A stretch of 64,000 nt of DNA from Tangfeifania diversioriginum (GTDB taxonomy: Bacteria > Bacteroidota > Bacteroidia > Bacteroidales > Prolixibacteraceae), in the NCBI RefSeq assembly GCF_900141875.1, contig NZ_FQZE01000011.1, positions 1-64,000 on the forward strand, in the 5' to 3' direction. The notes below the pieces were generated by a model. The model saw only the letters and a list, made by a program, of their open reading frames with translations, was not told the DNA's origin and searched no databases. The translations under genes and the position numbers were made by a program. Below are positions 26,547-35,749 of this stretch, piece by piece (within the stretch, counting starts at the first letter, position 1; each line of letters starts with the position of its first letter).

Positions 26547-28292
26547 TTACTGGAAAATGCGCCCCACCGGATAACGTTTCCAGGTTTTTTCTTTCCACTC
26601 GGAGTTGTTGTAAATCCACGCCAATTGGGCTCGGTGATTTCTGGCGAGCTCGGGATTCTGTTCCCGTGCTTTTAAAAATTCAGCTTTGAACTCAGGGTGT
26701 TCTTCCAGGTATTTCAGTGCGTTTTCTTCAAAACCATACGATGAAAAATACTCGCGCTGGTCGAGAATGTTGTCGAAAAAGTTCCACCTGAAAAATGAAT
26801 CTTCGGCTTTGGGCTCAAACATTTCGAGCAGGTATTTTATTTTTTCCTGTCGGGTTGGAATGACCAGGTCGCCGCGGTAGTATTTAATTTTTTGCACTTC
26901 GCTCCGTGTTTCCACTTTGTTGTGGTAAAAGTGCCCGTTGTAAGGTTGCGCGGGGCTGGTAATTTCATCAATATAATCGACAGTAACTTCCAGCACAGTA
27001 TCATTTTGAAGTCTTGAATATTGAATATTTAGAAGATTGAGTCGCTCGATAACTTCCCGGTAGCTTTGCGGAAGAACGTAAAACTCCGGCACCGGAACAG
27101 TTTCGGTGGGCACCCACGTGTTGAGGTATTTTATTTGCGCAGTGTAGGGTTGCGATTTGTCGTAACCAAAGCGGGGCAGCCCGGTAACCGGACTGATTTG
27201 CTCGTCCACGGCTTCGTACCCTTTGAATTCAATTGTCTGGAACTGGGTTGAGTCCAGCTTGTAAGCCACCGGAAATTCCTTCATTGCCATTGATTCGCGA
27301 ATTCCCTCGGCTCGTAACTCCTGAATGTTTTTGCTGTTTTCGGAAGTGTATTCTGCCAAAACCTGAATAAACTGGTAACATGATTTTACGCGATCGGCGT
27401 AAGGTTTGTAAATTTCATTTTCTGTCATCATTCCAATGGTGTGGAACATGGAAGCAAAACCCGAGGAGTAGCGCGGTCCCTCCTGCGACATGGCAATTCC
27501 CTGTTTCGGGTCGTGATAAAAATAGTTCACATACGGAATCAGTTCGTACTCCCTGGAATTCATTTCGGTGTAAAGCATGGGAAGGAATGTGTTGCGCAGA
27601 AACTTTTTCATTACCGGCGGGAAAAGTGTGGGCGGTGGCGGAACAAGAGTGATGCTGTACTGATGATCGGAGCCGTTGGTAGTATGCGTGTCGAGAAAAA
27701 TATCGGGTTCCCACTCGCTGAAAATTTTATGAAAACTGCGTGCATTTTCTGAATCGCACTTGGTGAAATCGCGGTTTAAATCGAGATTGGCATAATTTCC
27801 ACGAAAACCGGTTTCGTAGGGTGTGGTTTGTCCCGAGCGGTTGTAGGCACTGCGGTTTAGGTGGCCGCCAATGCTGTAAACCGGAATGATAATAATTACC
27901 GTGTTGTCCAGAATTTGGGCCATTCCTTCATTGTTGCGTAAGATATCATCGGCAAACTGCAGGCTGGCATCTATTCCGGCTGGCTCACCCGGATGGATTC
28001 CGTTGTTAATGAGGAGTACCGATTTCCCCTGGTTTCTAATAGCCTCCACGTCAAATTCCGGTTCGCTGTTCATCACAAAAAGATGAAGCGGTTTTCCGCA
28101 GTCGGTCAAACCTTTTTCAAACAGCCGCGCATTTTCATGATGCGTATCCAACTTTTGGTACATTTCAATTACTTCGTCGTAGGTGGGGGTGTAGTTTTCT
28201 TCGTATTTCAGGTTTAGAAACCCCGAATTTTGTGAAAAAGCAGTTGCCGAAATTAAAAGAAACAACAACGTTAATTTAATACCTTTCATCAT
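26547..28292 (-). CDS. M14 zinc carboxypeptidase family protein, secreted
   Basis: About 581 residues with a signal peptide (...ISATAFSQ). Zinc ligands His100-x2-Glu103 lie in NNGIHPGEPAG and the third His in LDTHTTNG. The MTENEIYK block may hold the catalytic Glu. It probably removes C-terminal residues from peptides. The start at 28292 is used because an upstream frame would overlap the antiporter gene and lacks a signal peptide. It is last in a folA-antiporter-M14 run on the minus strand. Confidence 0.88.
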   Translation of the reverse strand: MMKGIKLTLLFLLISATAFSQNSGFLNLKYEENYTPTYDEVIEMYQKLDTHHENARLFEKGLTDCGKPLHLFVMNSEPEFDVEAIRNQGKSVLLINNGIHPGEPAGIDASLQFADDILRNNEGMAQILDNTVIIIIPVYSIGGHLNRSAYNRSGQTTPYETGFRGNYANLDLNRDFTKCDSENARSFHKIFSEWEPDIFLDTHTTNGSDHQYSITLVPPPPTLFPPVMKKFLRNTFLPMLYTEMNSREYELIPYVNYFYHDPKQGIAMSQEGPRYSSGFASMFHTIGMMTENEIYKPYADRVKSCYQFIQVLAEYTSENSKNIQELRAEGIRESMAMKEFPVAYKLDSTQFQTIEFKGYEAVDEQISPVTGLPRFGYDKSQPYTAQIKYLNTWVPTETVPVPEFYVLPQSYREVIERLNLLNIQYSRLQNDTVLEVTVDYIDEITSPAQPYNGHFYHNKVETRSEVQKIKYYRGDLVIPTRQEKIKYLLEMFEPKAEDSFFRWNFFDNILDQREYFSSYGFEENALKYLEEHPEFKAEFLKAREQNPELARNHRAQLAWIYNNSEWKEKTWKRYPVGRIFQ

Positions 28293-28344
28293 TGAAATTA
28301 AAATTGAAGGAACAAATGTAATATGAATTCGTTTAAAACAGATG

Positions 28345-29574
28345 TTATTCTGAATTTTCAGCATTGGTTTCACCCGCTTTTTTTAAAGCACGAACAGCGG
28401 TAAGTGGTCCTATAATTTCATGGAAAATGGCACTGCCCATAACAACTGCGAGCAGTGTATCTGAGATTTGTGAGAAGTCAGGATTTTTCGAAATCAGCAG
28501 TGCCAGCCCAATTACGATGCCTCCCTGCGGAATGAGCCCGCCGGCAGTGTATTTCCTGATATTTTTCGGTGCGTTGGCCCAGGCAGCGCCAACACGTGAG
28601 CCAAAATACTTGCCTGAAATACGAAGCACTACAAAAACGGCAATAAGGAATGCTGCAGCCGGAATAGCAGTAATGTCGAGATGCAACCCTGATAAAATGA
28701 AGAAAAATAAGAAGATAAGATCCTCTGTGTATCGTTCAATGATTTTAAAAAGAAATTTACTTTGTTTATTAAAGTTGGCAATAAAAGCGCCGGCTGCCAT
28801 TGCCGCAAGCAATTCGTCCAGTCCCAAAAGTGTTGAAATTCCAAATGTTAGGATGATAAAAGCGGAAAGCAAAACAATCCACTGTCCTTCACTTTCAATG
28901 TTGAAAAATTTGGAAATCAATCCTGTAAGCCATCCTAAAATTCCACCAGTAATAATTGCCCCAAGAATTTTGTAAAGTGCATGGAAAAGAGAATCACCAA
29001 TACTCGCATCGCTGTTTCCCGCAACAATTGCCGCCACTGTTACCGAAATGCTGAACAGGAAAACGCCCATTGCATCGTCGAGTGCTGCCACTTCCATAAT
29101 GGTATCAGAAACATCGCCTTTTGCGTTGTACTGATGCATGACAGCAATGGTGGCCGACGGATCGGTAGGGCTTGCCAACGGTGCAATTAGTAAGGCAAGG
29201 ACAACAACCCACTGACTGCTTAAAGAAAATAGTTCAGAGAATAAAAAACCGGCACTTCCCAGCAAAACCAAGACCAGGAGAAATGGTGTAAGACTTTCGA
29301 GCAAAAGAATGCGGGACAGTGTTGAGCCGTAATTTTTGAGTTTACTCCATTTTAATGAGCCACCTACTTCGAAAGCAATGAATGCCAGGCTGACATCGAT
29401 TAACGGTTCGGTTTTGGTGACCATTCCTGCTTCAAGAAAACTGAAAGTGTGCGGACTAAAAAGTATTCCGGTGGCGATGTAACCGATGATTCTTGGCAAA
29501 CCGACTTTGTCGGCTAAAAATCCAAGTGAGTAGCCAATAATTAACAGCAGCCCTATTGCCAGCAGAATATTCAC
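28345..29574 (-). CDS. Cation/proton antiporter (CPA family)
   Basis: 409 residues with about 12 hydrophobic helices. Blocks PLASPTDPSATIA and ALDDAMG (Asp166-Asp167) are the ion-binding site of electrogenic CPA2-type Na+/H+ antiporters. It exchanges Na+ or K+ for protons to hold pH and ion balance. No TrkA/RCK domain is attached. Its ATG overlaps the folA stop by 4 bp, so it is translationally coupled to folA. Confidence 0.88.
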   Translation of the reverse strand: MNILLAIGLLLIIGYSLGFLADKVGLPRIIGYIATGILFSPHTFSFLEAGMVTKTEPLIDVSLAFIAFEVGGSLKWSKLKNYGSTLSRILLLESLTPFLLVLVLLGSAGFLFSELFSLSSQWVVVLALLIAPLASPTDPSATIAVMHQYNAKGDVSDTIMEVAALDDAMGVFLFSISVTVAAIVAGNSDASIGDSLFHALYKILGAIITGGILGWLTGLISKFFNIESEGQWIVLLSAFIILTFGISTLLGLDELLAAMAAGAFIANFNKQSKFLFKIIERYTEDLIFLFFFILSGLHLDITAIPAAAFLIAVFVVLRISGKYFGSRVGAAWANAPKNIRKYTAGGLIPQGGIVIGLALLISKNPDFSQISDTLLAVVMGSAIFHEIIGPLTAVRALKKAGETNAENSE

Positions 29575-30074
29575 TCAATACTTTTTCTTTTCAAATTTAA
29601 ATAAGAATAGTTGAAACCATTTTTTTCATCGTAAAAATTCTGGCGGGCAGTTTCTTCCCACTCCAAGAAATCGATTTCCGGGAAGTAAACATCGGCATCA
29701 AATGGCTGGTGTACCAGTGTGAGGTAGAGTTTTCCGGCAAGCGGATAAAACTGTTTGTAAACCATTCCGCCGCCAATTACAAAAGCTTCCTCCTCGTTTT
29801 TTACTTTTTCAATGGCTTCTTCTATGGAAAACACGGTTTCGCAGCCCGGGAAATTGTCATCAGGCTTGTCGGTTATCACGATGTGCCGCCGGTTGGGAAG
29901 CGGCCATTTGGGTAACGAGAGTAACGTGTTCCGGCCCATAATCAGGCTATGTCCGGTGGTAATTTCCCTGAACCGTTTCAAATCGTTTGGTAAATGAAAC
30001 AGCAGGTCGTTGTTTTTACCAATGGCAAAATTTTCGGCAATGGCCACAATTATCGAAATGTTTTTGTGAATCAT
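29571..30074 (-). CDS. folA: Dihydrofolate reductase
   Basis: About 167 residues. It reduces dihydrofolate to tetrahydrofolate with NADPH. Family blocks ISIIVAIAENFAIGKNNDLLFHLPND, split here as IIVAIAEN and LFHLPNDLKRF, plus IMGRNTLLSL, NRRHIVITDK and FVIGGGMVYKQF, are all present. The ATG at 30074 is taken as the start. Earlier in-frame starts (30086, 30089) would overlap the toxin stop. The toxin gene ends 5 bp upstream, so folA follows the toxin-antitoxin module instead of thyA. Confidence 0.95.
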   Translation of the reverse strand: MIHKNISIIVAIAENFAIGKNNDLLFHLPNDLKRFREITTGHSLIMGRNTLLSLPKWPLPNRRHIVITDKPDDNFPGCETVFSIEEAIEKVKNEEEAFVIGGGMVYKQFYPLAGKLYLTLVHQPFDADVYFPEIDFLEWEETARQNFYDEKNGFNYSYLNLKRKSIE

Positions 30075-30078
30075 AGTT

Positions 30079-30558
30079 TTATTCATCAACTGTTTTACAA
30101 ATTTGCGATATTAATTTATCACTTATCCAAACGTTTTTTTCTGTCAATTCTTTTAGCAATGGCTTCAGTTTCGATATCAATCCCAGCTTTTTAGCTTTCA
30201 CAAGAACTCCAATTGTTCCGGTGATTTTTATTCCGGCATGTTTGGCATGGTGCCGCCCTAATTTTTCATCCATAATAATTAAATCTGCTCCTATTTCCGA
30301 GGCTAATATAATCGCTTCAGCCTCACCGGCATCCAATTCTAAAAAATAATCAGTTGAGTGTTTATCTTTGATACTTTGAATTTTAATCCAGTCAATTTCT
30401 GAAAGGTCTCGATAAAAATCTTTATGTTTCCCAGCTTCAATTTCTTTATATACAGCTTCAGGAATAATGATTTCAGAATAGATTTTTTTAAGGATTTCAA
30501 GTTGAGATATTTTCATTAATGAGATTAGGGGGGTGGTATTCGATACAATCTTAGGCAT
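30079..30558 (-). CDS. DUF3368 PIN-domain toxin
   Basis: About 159 residues. The PIN fold blocks are IVSNTTPLISLMKI, VYKEIEAG, LDAGEAEAIILA and IIMDEKLGRHHA, giving the usual acidic cluster, with Asn at the first position (a common variant in this family). PIN toxins are metal-dependent RNases. The ATG at 30558 lies inside the end of the antitoxin gene (8-bp overlap); the ATG at 30573 is an alternative. The gene is AT-rich compared with folA and thyA on either side, which suggests recent acquisition. Confidence 0.82.
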   Translation of the reverse strand: MPKIVSNTTPLISLMKISQLEILKKIYSEIIIPEAVYKEIEAGKHKDFYRDLSEIDWIKIQSIKDKHSTDYFLELDAGEAEAIILASEIGADLIIMDEKLGRHHAKHAGIKITGTIGVLVKAKKLGLISKLKPLLKELTEKNVWISDKLISQICKTVDE

Positions 30559-30808
30559 TTTCGATATCTTCATTTACTTCGTCCAGGTTTGAATACCCCA
30601 ATTGAGAAACTTTATAATTGGAAAGCTGATCCAAAAAATCAATTCTCGCTATCCCAAGAACCTTTGCTGCAACTCCAGATGAAATTTTGCCCATTTCATA
30701 TAATTTTACCAGCGAGCTCATTTTGATCTCTTTTTCAAAGTTCTCAGGGCTAAGCTTTAATGCGTTGGCCAGAGACTCGGGATATTTTATATGAATTGCC
30801 TTTTCCAT
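30551..30808 (-). CDS. UPF0175 family antitoxin
   Basis: 85 residues. Conserved blocks are YPESLANAL, VKLYEMGKISSGVAAKVLGI and FLDQLSNY, as in UPF0175 proteins that pair with DUF3368 toxins. The middle block resembles a helix-turn-helix. It overlaps the toxin gene and probably autoregulates the pair. It is located 66 bp after the thyA stop. Confidence 0.82.
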   Translation of the reverse strand: MEKAIHIKYPESLANALKLSPENFEKEIKMSSLVKLYEMGKISSGVAAKVLGIARIDFLDQLSNYKVSQLGYSNLDEVNEDIENA

Positions 30809-30873
30809 TTTCTTTTTTTCAAAGGTAAACAGAATAAGTATGATTACAAAAATTCACCTAATCAGCATTTTTG

Positions 30874-31668
30874 CTATACCGCCACCTTCCCTTTTATATG
30901 CGGATGCGACTGGTATCCCACCAATTCGAAATCATCGTATTTAAAATCGAAAATGCTTTTTACTTCCGGGTTGATTTTCATAGTTGGCAGCGGATACGGT
31001 TCGCGGGTGAGCTGCAGTTTCACCTGCTCGATGTGGTTGGAATAGATGTGTACATCGCCGAAAGTATGCACAAAATCGCCGGGCTTTAGCCCGGTTACCT
31101 GCGCCATCATCAACGTGAGCAGCGCATAGGAAGAGATGTTAAACGGTACGCCCAGAAATACATCGGCGCTGCGCTGGTACAGTTGGCACGAGAGTTTTCC
31201 GTCGGCCACATAAAACTGAAAAAGAATGTGGCAGGGGGGCAGGTTCATTTTATCGAGTTCACCCACATTCCAAGCGCTCACAATGTGCCGGCGCGAGTTT
31301 GGATTGTTTTTAATGGAATCGATCACCTGCGAAATCTGGTCGATGTGCCGGCCGTCGGGAGTTGGCCAGCTGCGCCACTGGTAACCGTAAATGTGGCCCA
31401 GTTCGCCATTTTCGTCGGCCCATTCGTTCCAGATGCGCACGCCGTTTTCCTGCAAATATTTTACGTTGGTATCGCCTGCCAAAAACCACAGCAGTTCGTG
31501 GATAATAGATTTCAGATGGAGCTTTTTAGTGGTGACAACCGGAAATCCTTCACTTAAATCGAAGCGCATTTGATGACCGAAAACACTGATGGTGCCGGTT
31601 CCGGTGCGGTCGCCTTTTTCAGTCCCGTTTTTCAGAATGGTATCAAGAAGGTGCAAATATTGTTTCAT
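30874..31668 (-). CDS. thyA: Thymidylate synthase
   Basis: A 264-residue enzyme that methylates dUMP to dTMP, consuming methylene-THF and making dihydrofolate, which folA then reduces. The active site Cys is in [11 protein letters not shown], and [32 protein letters not shown] and GDVHIYSNH are all canonical. In many bacteria thyA and folA are adjacent. Here a toxin-antitoxin module lies between them on the same strand. Confidence 0.98.
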   Translation of the reverse strand: MKQYLHLLDTILKNGTEKGDRTGTGTISVFGHQMRFDLSEGFPVVTTKKLHLKSIIHELLWFLAGDTNVKYLQENGVRIWNEWADENGELGHIYGYQWRSWPTPDGRHIDQISQVIDSIKNNPNSRRHIVSAWNVGELDKMNLPPCHILFQFYVADGKLSCQLYQRSADVFLGVPFNISSYALLTLMMAQVTGLKPGDFVHTFGDVHIYSNHIEQVKLQLTREPYPLPTMKINPEVKSIFDFKYDDFELVGYQSHPHIKGKVAV

Positions 31669-31957
31669 AATTTACAAGTTAGTATCAAAACACAAGATTT
31701 TGAGACTCAAGAAAGGAATTCATTTTTTCTTTGTGGTTCAAAATCTTAAATCGTGATAATTTTTATCGTTTTAATCGGGATTCTTATTAATGAAATCCAA
31801 CAAACATTTCACAAAAATAACCAAACCAATTTTTTTGTTTCAGAAAAATCAGTTTTAAATATCCACAAATATTGAAGTGTTGTTAACCGGGCGGTTTTTT
31901 ACTCATGGAATCACTCCTGTGGTGCCATGAGTTTTGAGTTGAAAACTCCATCTTTCG
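31669..31957. other. Intergenic region with one hairpin
   Basis: 289 bp without a coding frame. At 31901-31932 there is an 8-bp hairpin (actcatgg with ccatgagt) with an inner CAC/GTG pairing, just after the minus-strand channel gene. It lacks a good T-run on either strand, so I do not call it a terminator. The rest is AT-rich and should contain the thyA promoter, though no exact TAnnTTTG is seen. Confidence 0.45.
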
Positions 31958-32761
31958 TTAAAGATTTAATTTCGCGCCGCACTTTTTGCAGTACACCGCA
32001 TCGTTATCGTGTTTGTCGTGCATGCAGGTGGGACAAACCTGCATATTTTTTTCTCCGGTTGGATTAATCATTTCGGCAGTTACAATTCCGGTGGGAACGG
32101 CAATTATTGCATAACCCAAAATCATTACAAAACTGGCGAGAAACTGACCAAATGCAGTTACCGGACTGATGTCACCGTAACCCACTGTTGTGAGTGTGAC
32201 AATGGCCCAGTAAATACTTGTTGGAATACTTGTGAACCCTCCGTCCTTCCCTTCAACCAGGTACATCATTGTGCCAATGATGACTACCAGAATGATAACG
32301 AAAAAGATGAACACGCTGATTTTTTCGCGGCTGGCCCAAAGGGCACGGGCCAGTGTGCGTCCTGCCTGTGTGTAGCGGGTGAGTTTCAGGATGCGGAAAA
32401 CCCTTAACATGCGCAGCATGCGAATTACTATAAGGCTTTGTGAGCCAATCAGGATCAGGCTGAGATAGGTGGGCAGAATGGAGAGAAGATCAATAATTCC
32501 ATAGAAGCTGAAAATGTATTTCCGTGGTTTTCGGACCACAGCAATGCGTACAAAATATTCAAAAGTGAAAATGAGTGTGATGCCCCATTCCAGAATTGTA
32601 AGCATTTCCCCGTGACTTTTCCTGATTCCGGGAACGCTTTCAAGCATCACCAAAACCACGCTCATTAGTATGATAATTAGCAGGGCAATGTCGAATACTT
32701 TGCCTGTCCGGGTATCGGCTTCAAAAATGATTTCGTAAATATTTTCTTTTAAGCGGTTCAT
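31958..32761 (-). CDS. Voltage-gated potassium channel with C-terminal zinc ribbon
   Basis: 267 residues. Six hydrophobic helices. Helix S4 (about 109-130) has regularly spaced Arg residues (IRMLRMLRVFRILKLTR). The selectivity filter TTVGYGD is at about 191-197, identical to K+ channels. The C-terminal tail holds a four-Cys zinc ribbon at about 243-261 (CPTC and CKKC). It probably conducts K+ in response to membrane voltage. The ribbon is uncommon for this family and may act in assembly or sensing. It stands alone. Confidence 0.9.
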   Translation of the reverse strand: MNRLKENIYEIIFEADTRTGKVFDIALLIIILMSVVLVMLESVPGIRKSHGEMLTILEWGITLIFTFEYFVRIAVVRKPRKYIFSFYGIIDLLSILPTYLSLILIGSQSLIVIRMLRMLRVFRILKLTRYTQAGRTLARALWASREKISVFIFFVIILVVIIGTMMYLVEGKDGGFTSIPTSIYWAIVTLTTVGYGDISPVTAFGQFLASFVMILGYAIIAVPTGIVTAEMINPTGEKNMQVCPTCMHDKHDNDAVYCKKCGAKLNL

Positions 32762-32807
32762 TCCATCTATTTTCAGGTTAAAGATAAGCGAATGAAATCA
32801 AATTAAA

Positions 32808-32837
32808 AAAGCCTCCTGTAAAAGAACAGAAGGCTTT
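32808..32837 (-). terminator. Intrinsic terminator after ald
   Basis: Stem aaagcct with aggcttt, plus TGT/ACA pairing, between the ald stop and the start of the channel gene. The minus-strand T-run makes it a terminator for ald. Confidence 0.7.
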
Positions 32838-32861
32838 GAAATATTTGATTTGGTTAGATTT

Positions 32862-33974
32862 TTACAGCACAGTTTCTGCTTTTTCGAAGGGCAGACCGAA
32901 AGCTTCGGCAACTCCCTGGTAAACCACTTTCCCATTCACCACATTTAATCCTTTGCGCAGTGGAATGCTGTTGGTACAGGCCTGTTTCCATCCTTTTTCT
33001 GCAATTTGCAGCGCGTAGGGGAGGGTAGCGTTAGTCAGCGCTATTGTTGAAGTGCGCGGAACAGCTCCCGGCATGTTGGCCACGCAGTAGTGAATAACAT
33101 CGTCGATATTGAAAGTAGGATCGGCGTGTGTGGTAGCTTTTGTGGTTTCAAAACAACCTCCCTGGTCAACAGCAACGTCAACCATAACTGTTCCCGGACG
33201 CATGGTTTTGAGCATGTCGCGGGTAATTAGCCGCGGCGCTTTAGCTCCCGGGATGAGTACTGCCCCGATTATCAGGTCGTAAGTTTTCACATAATCGCGA
33301 ATATTGTAATCATTGCTCATCGAGGTTTTCACATTGGCCGGCATAATGTCATCGAGGTAGCGAAGCCGTTTCAGGTTGATGTCCATAATGGTAACATCGG
33401 CGCCCAGTCCGGCAGCCATTTTTGCCGCTTCGGTTCCAACAATCCCGCCACCCAGAATCAATACTTTCGCAGGAGGAACTCCGGGGACACCTCCCAGCAA
33501 TACACCGTAGCCACCAAAAGTTTTTTCGAGGAATTTGGCGCCTTCCTGAACCGACATGCGGCCTGCTACTTCGCTCATGGGCACAAGCAACGGCAGCGAA
33601 CGGTCGTCGAGCTCCACGGTTTCGTAAGCAATACAAACCGAGCCATTGTCAATCATTGCTTTGGTTAATTTTTCCGACGATGCAAAATGGAAATAGGTAA
33701 AAAGCACCTGGTTTTTTTTAATCAGTTTATATTCAGGCTCAATCGGTTCTTTCACCTTCATTATCATTTCGGCAATGCCATAAACATCTTCAATGGTCGG
33801 CAGGATTTTAGCGCCGGCTTCTGTGTAGTCTTCATCCTTGAAACCACTGCCGTTTCCGCCACCCGACTGGATATAAACCACATGTCCGCGTTTTACCAAT
33901 TCTGCTGCTCCCGCCGGCGTAAGCGCAATGCGGTTTTCGTTATTTTTTATTTCTGTGGGAACTCCAATAATCAT
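32862..33974 (-). CDS. ald: Alanine dehydrogenase
   Basis: A 370-residue NAD enzyme that interconverts L-alanine and pyruvate plus ammonia. The opening MIIGVPTEIKNNENRIALTP and the block VLILGGGIVGTEAAKMAAGLGADV (nucleotide site, written here as GGGIVGTEAAKMA) are typical, as are PLLVPMSEVAGRMS and MVDVAVDQGG. Length matches the family. It has its own -7 box and a terminator. Confidence 0.96.
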   Translation of the reverse strand: MIIGVPTEIKNNENRIALTPAGAAELVKRGHVVYIQSGGGNGSGFKDEDYTEAGAKILPTIEDVYGIAEMIMKVKEPIEPEYKLIKKNQVLFTYFHFASSEKLTKAMIDNGSVCIAYETVELDDRSLPLLVPMSEVAGRMSVQEGAKFLEKTFGGYGVLLGGVPGVPPAKVLILGGGIVGTEAAKMAAGLGADVTIMDINLKRLRYLDDIMPANVKTSMSNDYNIRDYVKTYDLIIGAVLIPGAKAPRLITRDMLKTMRPGTVMVDVAVDQGGCFETTKATTHADPTFNIDDVIHYCVANMPGAVPRTSTIALTNATLPYALQIAEKGWKQACTNSIPLRKGLNVVNGKVVYQGVAEAFGLPFEKAETVL

Positions 33975-33999
33975 AGTTGTTAGTTTTAAATGTTTTGGC

Positions 34000-34007
34000 C
34001 AAAAATA
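34000..34007 (-). promoter_or_regulatory. Putative -7 box for ald
   Basis: The minus strand reads TATTTTTG, an exact TAnnTTTG match, 26 bp before the ald start codon. A TTG lies 16 bp further upstream as a weak -33 element. Confidence 0.55.
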
Positions 34008-34138
34008 GAATCCTGCAATTTACCAAAATATGATAAATATTAAGGATTTGGCTGTGGAATGGTTTTATATAACAGGTAAATGTCAATTTGAAAGTTAAGG
34101 TTTCACTAACAAGCTGAATTGAAATTTTTTAATATTTA

Positions 34139-34167
34139 TTGTTTTCAGATTGATACTTATATCTTTG
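34139..34167 (+). promoter_or_regulatory. Promoter of the aminotransferase gene
   Basis: TATCTTTG at 34160-34167 matches TAnnTTTG, and a TTG at 34139-34141 lies 18 bp before it, close to the Bacteroidota -33/-7 spacing. The start codon is 25 bp downstream. Confidence 0.6.
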
Positions 34168-34192
34168 TTCCCTTTAAAATATATTTTACAAC

Positions 34193-35428
34193 ATGCCACA
34201 AGTTTCAGACAGAGGAAAGGCCATGCCTGACTCGCCCATTCGAAAATTAGCGCCACTCGCTGATAAAGCCCGCGAGCGGGGGGTTAAAGTTTATCATTTA
34301 AACATTGGTCAGCCCGATTTGCCAACCCCGCCGGCAGCGCTTGCGGCGATAAAAAATATCGATCGTGCCATTTTGGAATATACTCCCAGCGAGGGAATTC
34401 GCTCTTTTCGCGAAAAATTGGCGAAATATTACCACAAATTTAAAATTGATGTGGATGTTGAAGATATTATTATAACTGCCGGCGGAAGTGAGGCGGTGAC
34501 TTTTGCGTTTATGAGCTGTCTCGATCCGGGCGATGAAATTATTGTGCCCGAACCGGCCTATGCCAACTACGAAGCGTTTGCCATTGTGGCTGGCGCACAA
34601 ATTAAATCCATTGCTGCCAGTATTGAAGATGGTTTTGCATTGCCTCCGGTGGAGGAGTTTGAAAAATTGATTACCTCCAAAACCAAAGGGATTATGATTT
34701 GCAATCCCAACAACCCGACCGGCTATTTGTACACGCAGGAGGAGATGAACAAAATCCGCGATCTCGTGAAAAAGTATGACCTGTACCTGTTTTCCGATGA
34801 AGTTTACCGCGAGTTTTGCTACACTGGTTCGCCATATATTTCGTCGTTTCATTTGGAGGGAATCGAGCAGAATGTGGTGCTGGTCGATTCGGTTTCAAAG
34901 CGTTACAGCGAGTGCGGACTACGTATTGGGGCGCTGATTACCAAAAACGAAGAGGTGAAACGCAATGTGCTGAAATTTTGCCAGGCCCGTTTGAGCCCGC
35001 CGCTTATCGGACAGATTGCTGCCGAAGCGTCGCTCGACGCTGACCCGGAATATATGCTCAGTAATTACAATGAATATGTGAACCGCCGGAAGTTTTTAAT
35101 CGACGGACTGAACCGCATCGAAGGGGTTTATTCACCCATCCCGATGGGGGCATTTTACACGGTTGCCCGCCTGCCCGTTGATAATGCCGAAAAGTTTTGT
35201 GCCTGGCTGCTTGCTGATTTTGAGTACCAAAACGAAACCATTTACCTGGCGCCGGGGTCGGGGTTTTATACCGCGTCCGACAAAGGAGTGGATGAGGTGC
35301 GCATTGCCTATGTGCTCAACCGGCAGGATTTGGCCAAAAGCCTGAAAATTTTGGAAGAAGCGTTAAAAGTTTATCCGGGAAGTAGAGTGAAGAAAACGGA
35401 GGTTGTGAAAAATGAAATGAATTCATAG
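34193..35428 (+). CDS. Class I/II PLP-dependent aminotransferase
   Basis: 411 residues, aspartate-aminotransferase-like. The PLP lysine is in VDSVSKRYSECGLRIG, the phosphate and ring contacts in TAGGSEAVTFAF, NPNNPTGYLY and SDEVYREF. The N-terminal block YHLNIGQPDLPTPPAAL is typical of the group. It transfers amino groups between amino acids and 2-oxo acids. Substrate preference (Asp, aromatic or other) cannot be set from sequence. It stands alone and is divergent from ald. Confidence 0.92.
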   Translation: MPQVSDRGKAMPDSPIRKLAPLADKARERGVKVYHLNIGQPDLPTPPAALAAIKNIDRAILEYTPSEGIRSFREKLAKYYHKFKIDVDVEDIIITAGGSEAVTFAFMSCLDPGDEIIVPEPAYANYEAFAIVAGAQIKSIAASIEDGFALPPVEEFEKLITSKTKGIMICNPNNPTGYLYTQEEMNKIRDLVKKYDLYLFSDEVYREFCYTGSPYISSFHLEGIEQNVVLVDSVSKRYSECGLRIGALITKNEEVKRNVLKFCQARLSPPLIGQIAAEASLDADPEYMLSNYNEYVNRRKFLIDGLNRIEGVYSPIPMGAFYTVARLPVDNAEKFCAWLLADFEYQNETIYLAPGSGFYTASDKGVDEVRIAYVLNRQDLAKSLKILEEALKVYPGSRVKKTEVVKNEMNS

Positions 35429-35488
35429 TGAGTTTGTTAAGTTGATTTGTTTTTGCTTATTATTGTAGAATTTTCAGTGGTAATTTAA

Positions 35489-35496
35489 TATCTTTG
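35489..35496 (+). promoter_or_regulatory. Putative -7 box for the hicBA module
   Basis: TATCTTTG, an exact TAnnTTTG match, 13 bp before the first ATG. HicB proteins often repress their own operon, so an operator here is likely but not visible. Confidence 0.55.
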
Positions 35497-35509
35497 GTGA
35501 AAATCAAAT

Positions 35510-35749
35510 ATGATGAAATTAAATAATTGCACATTTACTGCCGTTTTTGTTGAAGAACCCAAAGGCGGATATTCTGCGTATGTTGAGGAAATTCCCGGCG
35601 CAAATACTCAGGGAGAAACGTTAGATGAGGCAAAAGAGAATTTGAAAGATGCTCTCCAAATGGTTCTTGAATCAAACAAGATCCTTTCCCAAAAAAGTGT
35701 TGTTGCGGGTTCCAAAAGCTACAGGGAAACAATTGATCTCTCGGAATGA
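35510..35749 (+). CDS. hicB: HicB-like antitoxin
   Basis: 79 residues. The degraded RNase H-like fold of HicB is seen in FTAVFVEEPKGGYSAYVEEIPGANTQGETLDEAKENL, by blocks GGYSAYVEEIPGANTQGETL and AKENLKDALQMVL. It blocks the HicA toxin. No C-terminal DNA-binding domain is present, so autoregulation may be weak or use another surface. The gene order antitoxin-first and the 4-bp overlap with hicA are typical of one HicBA subgroup. Confidence 0.85.
   Translation: MMKLNNCTFTAVFVEEPKGGYSAYVEEIPGANTQGETLDEAKENLKDALQMVLESNKILSQKSVVAGSKSYRETIDLSE

Noticed and set aside
30079-31668. folA-TA-thyA as an integrative element or prophage
   Set aside because: No integrase, att repeats or phage genes, and both ends are normal core genes.
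31901-31932. Terminator of the channel gene
   Set aside because: The stem is good but the T-run is missing on the minus strand, so it was kept only as a hairpin.
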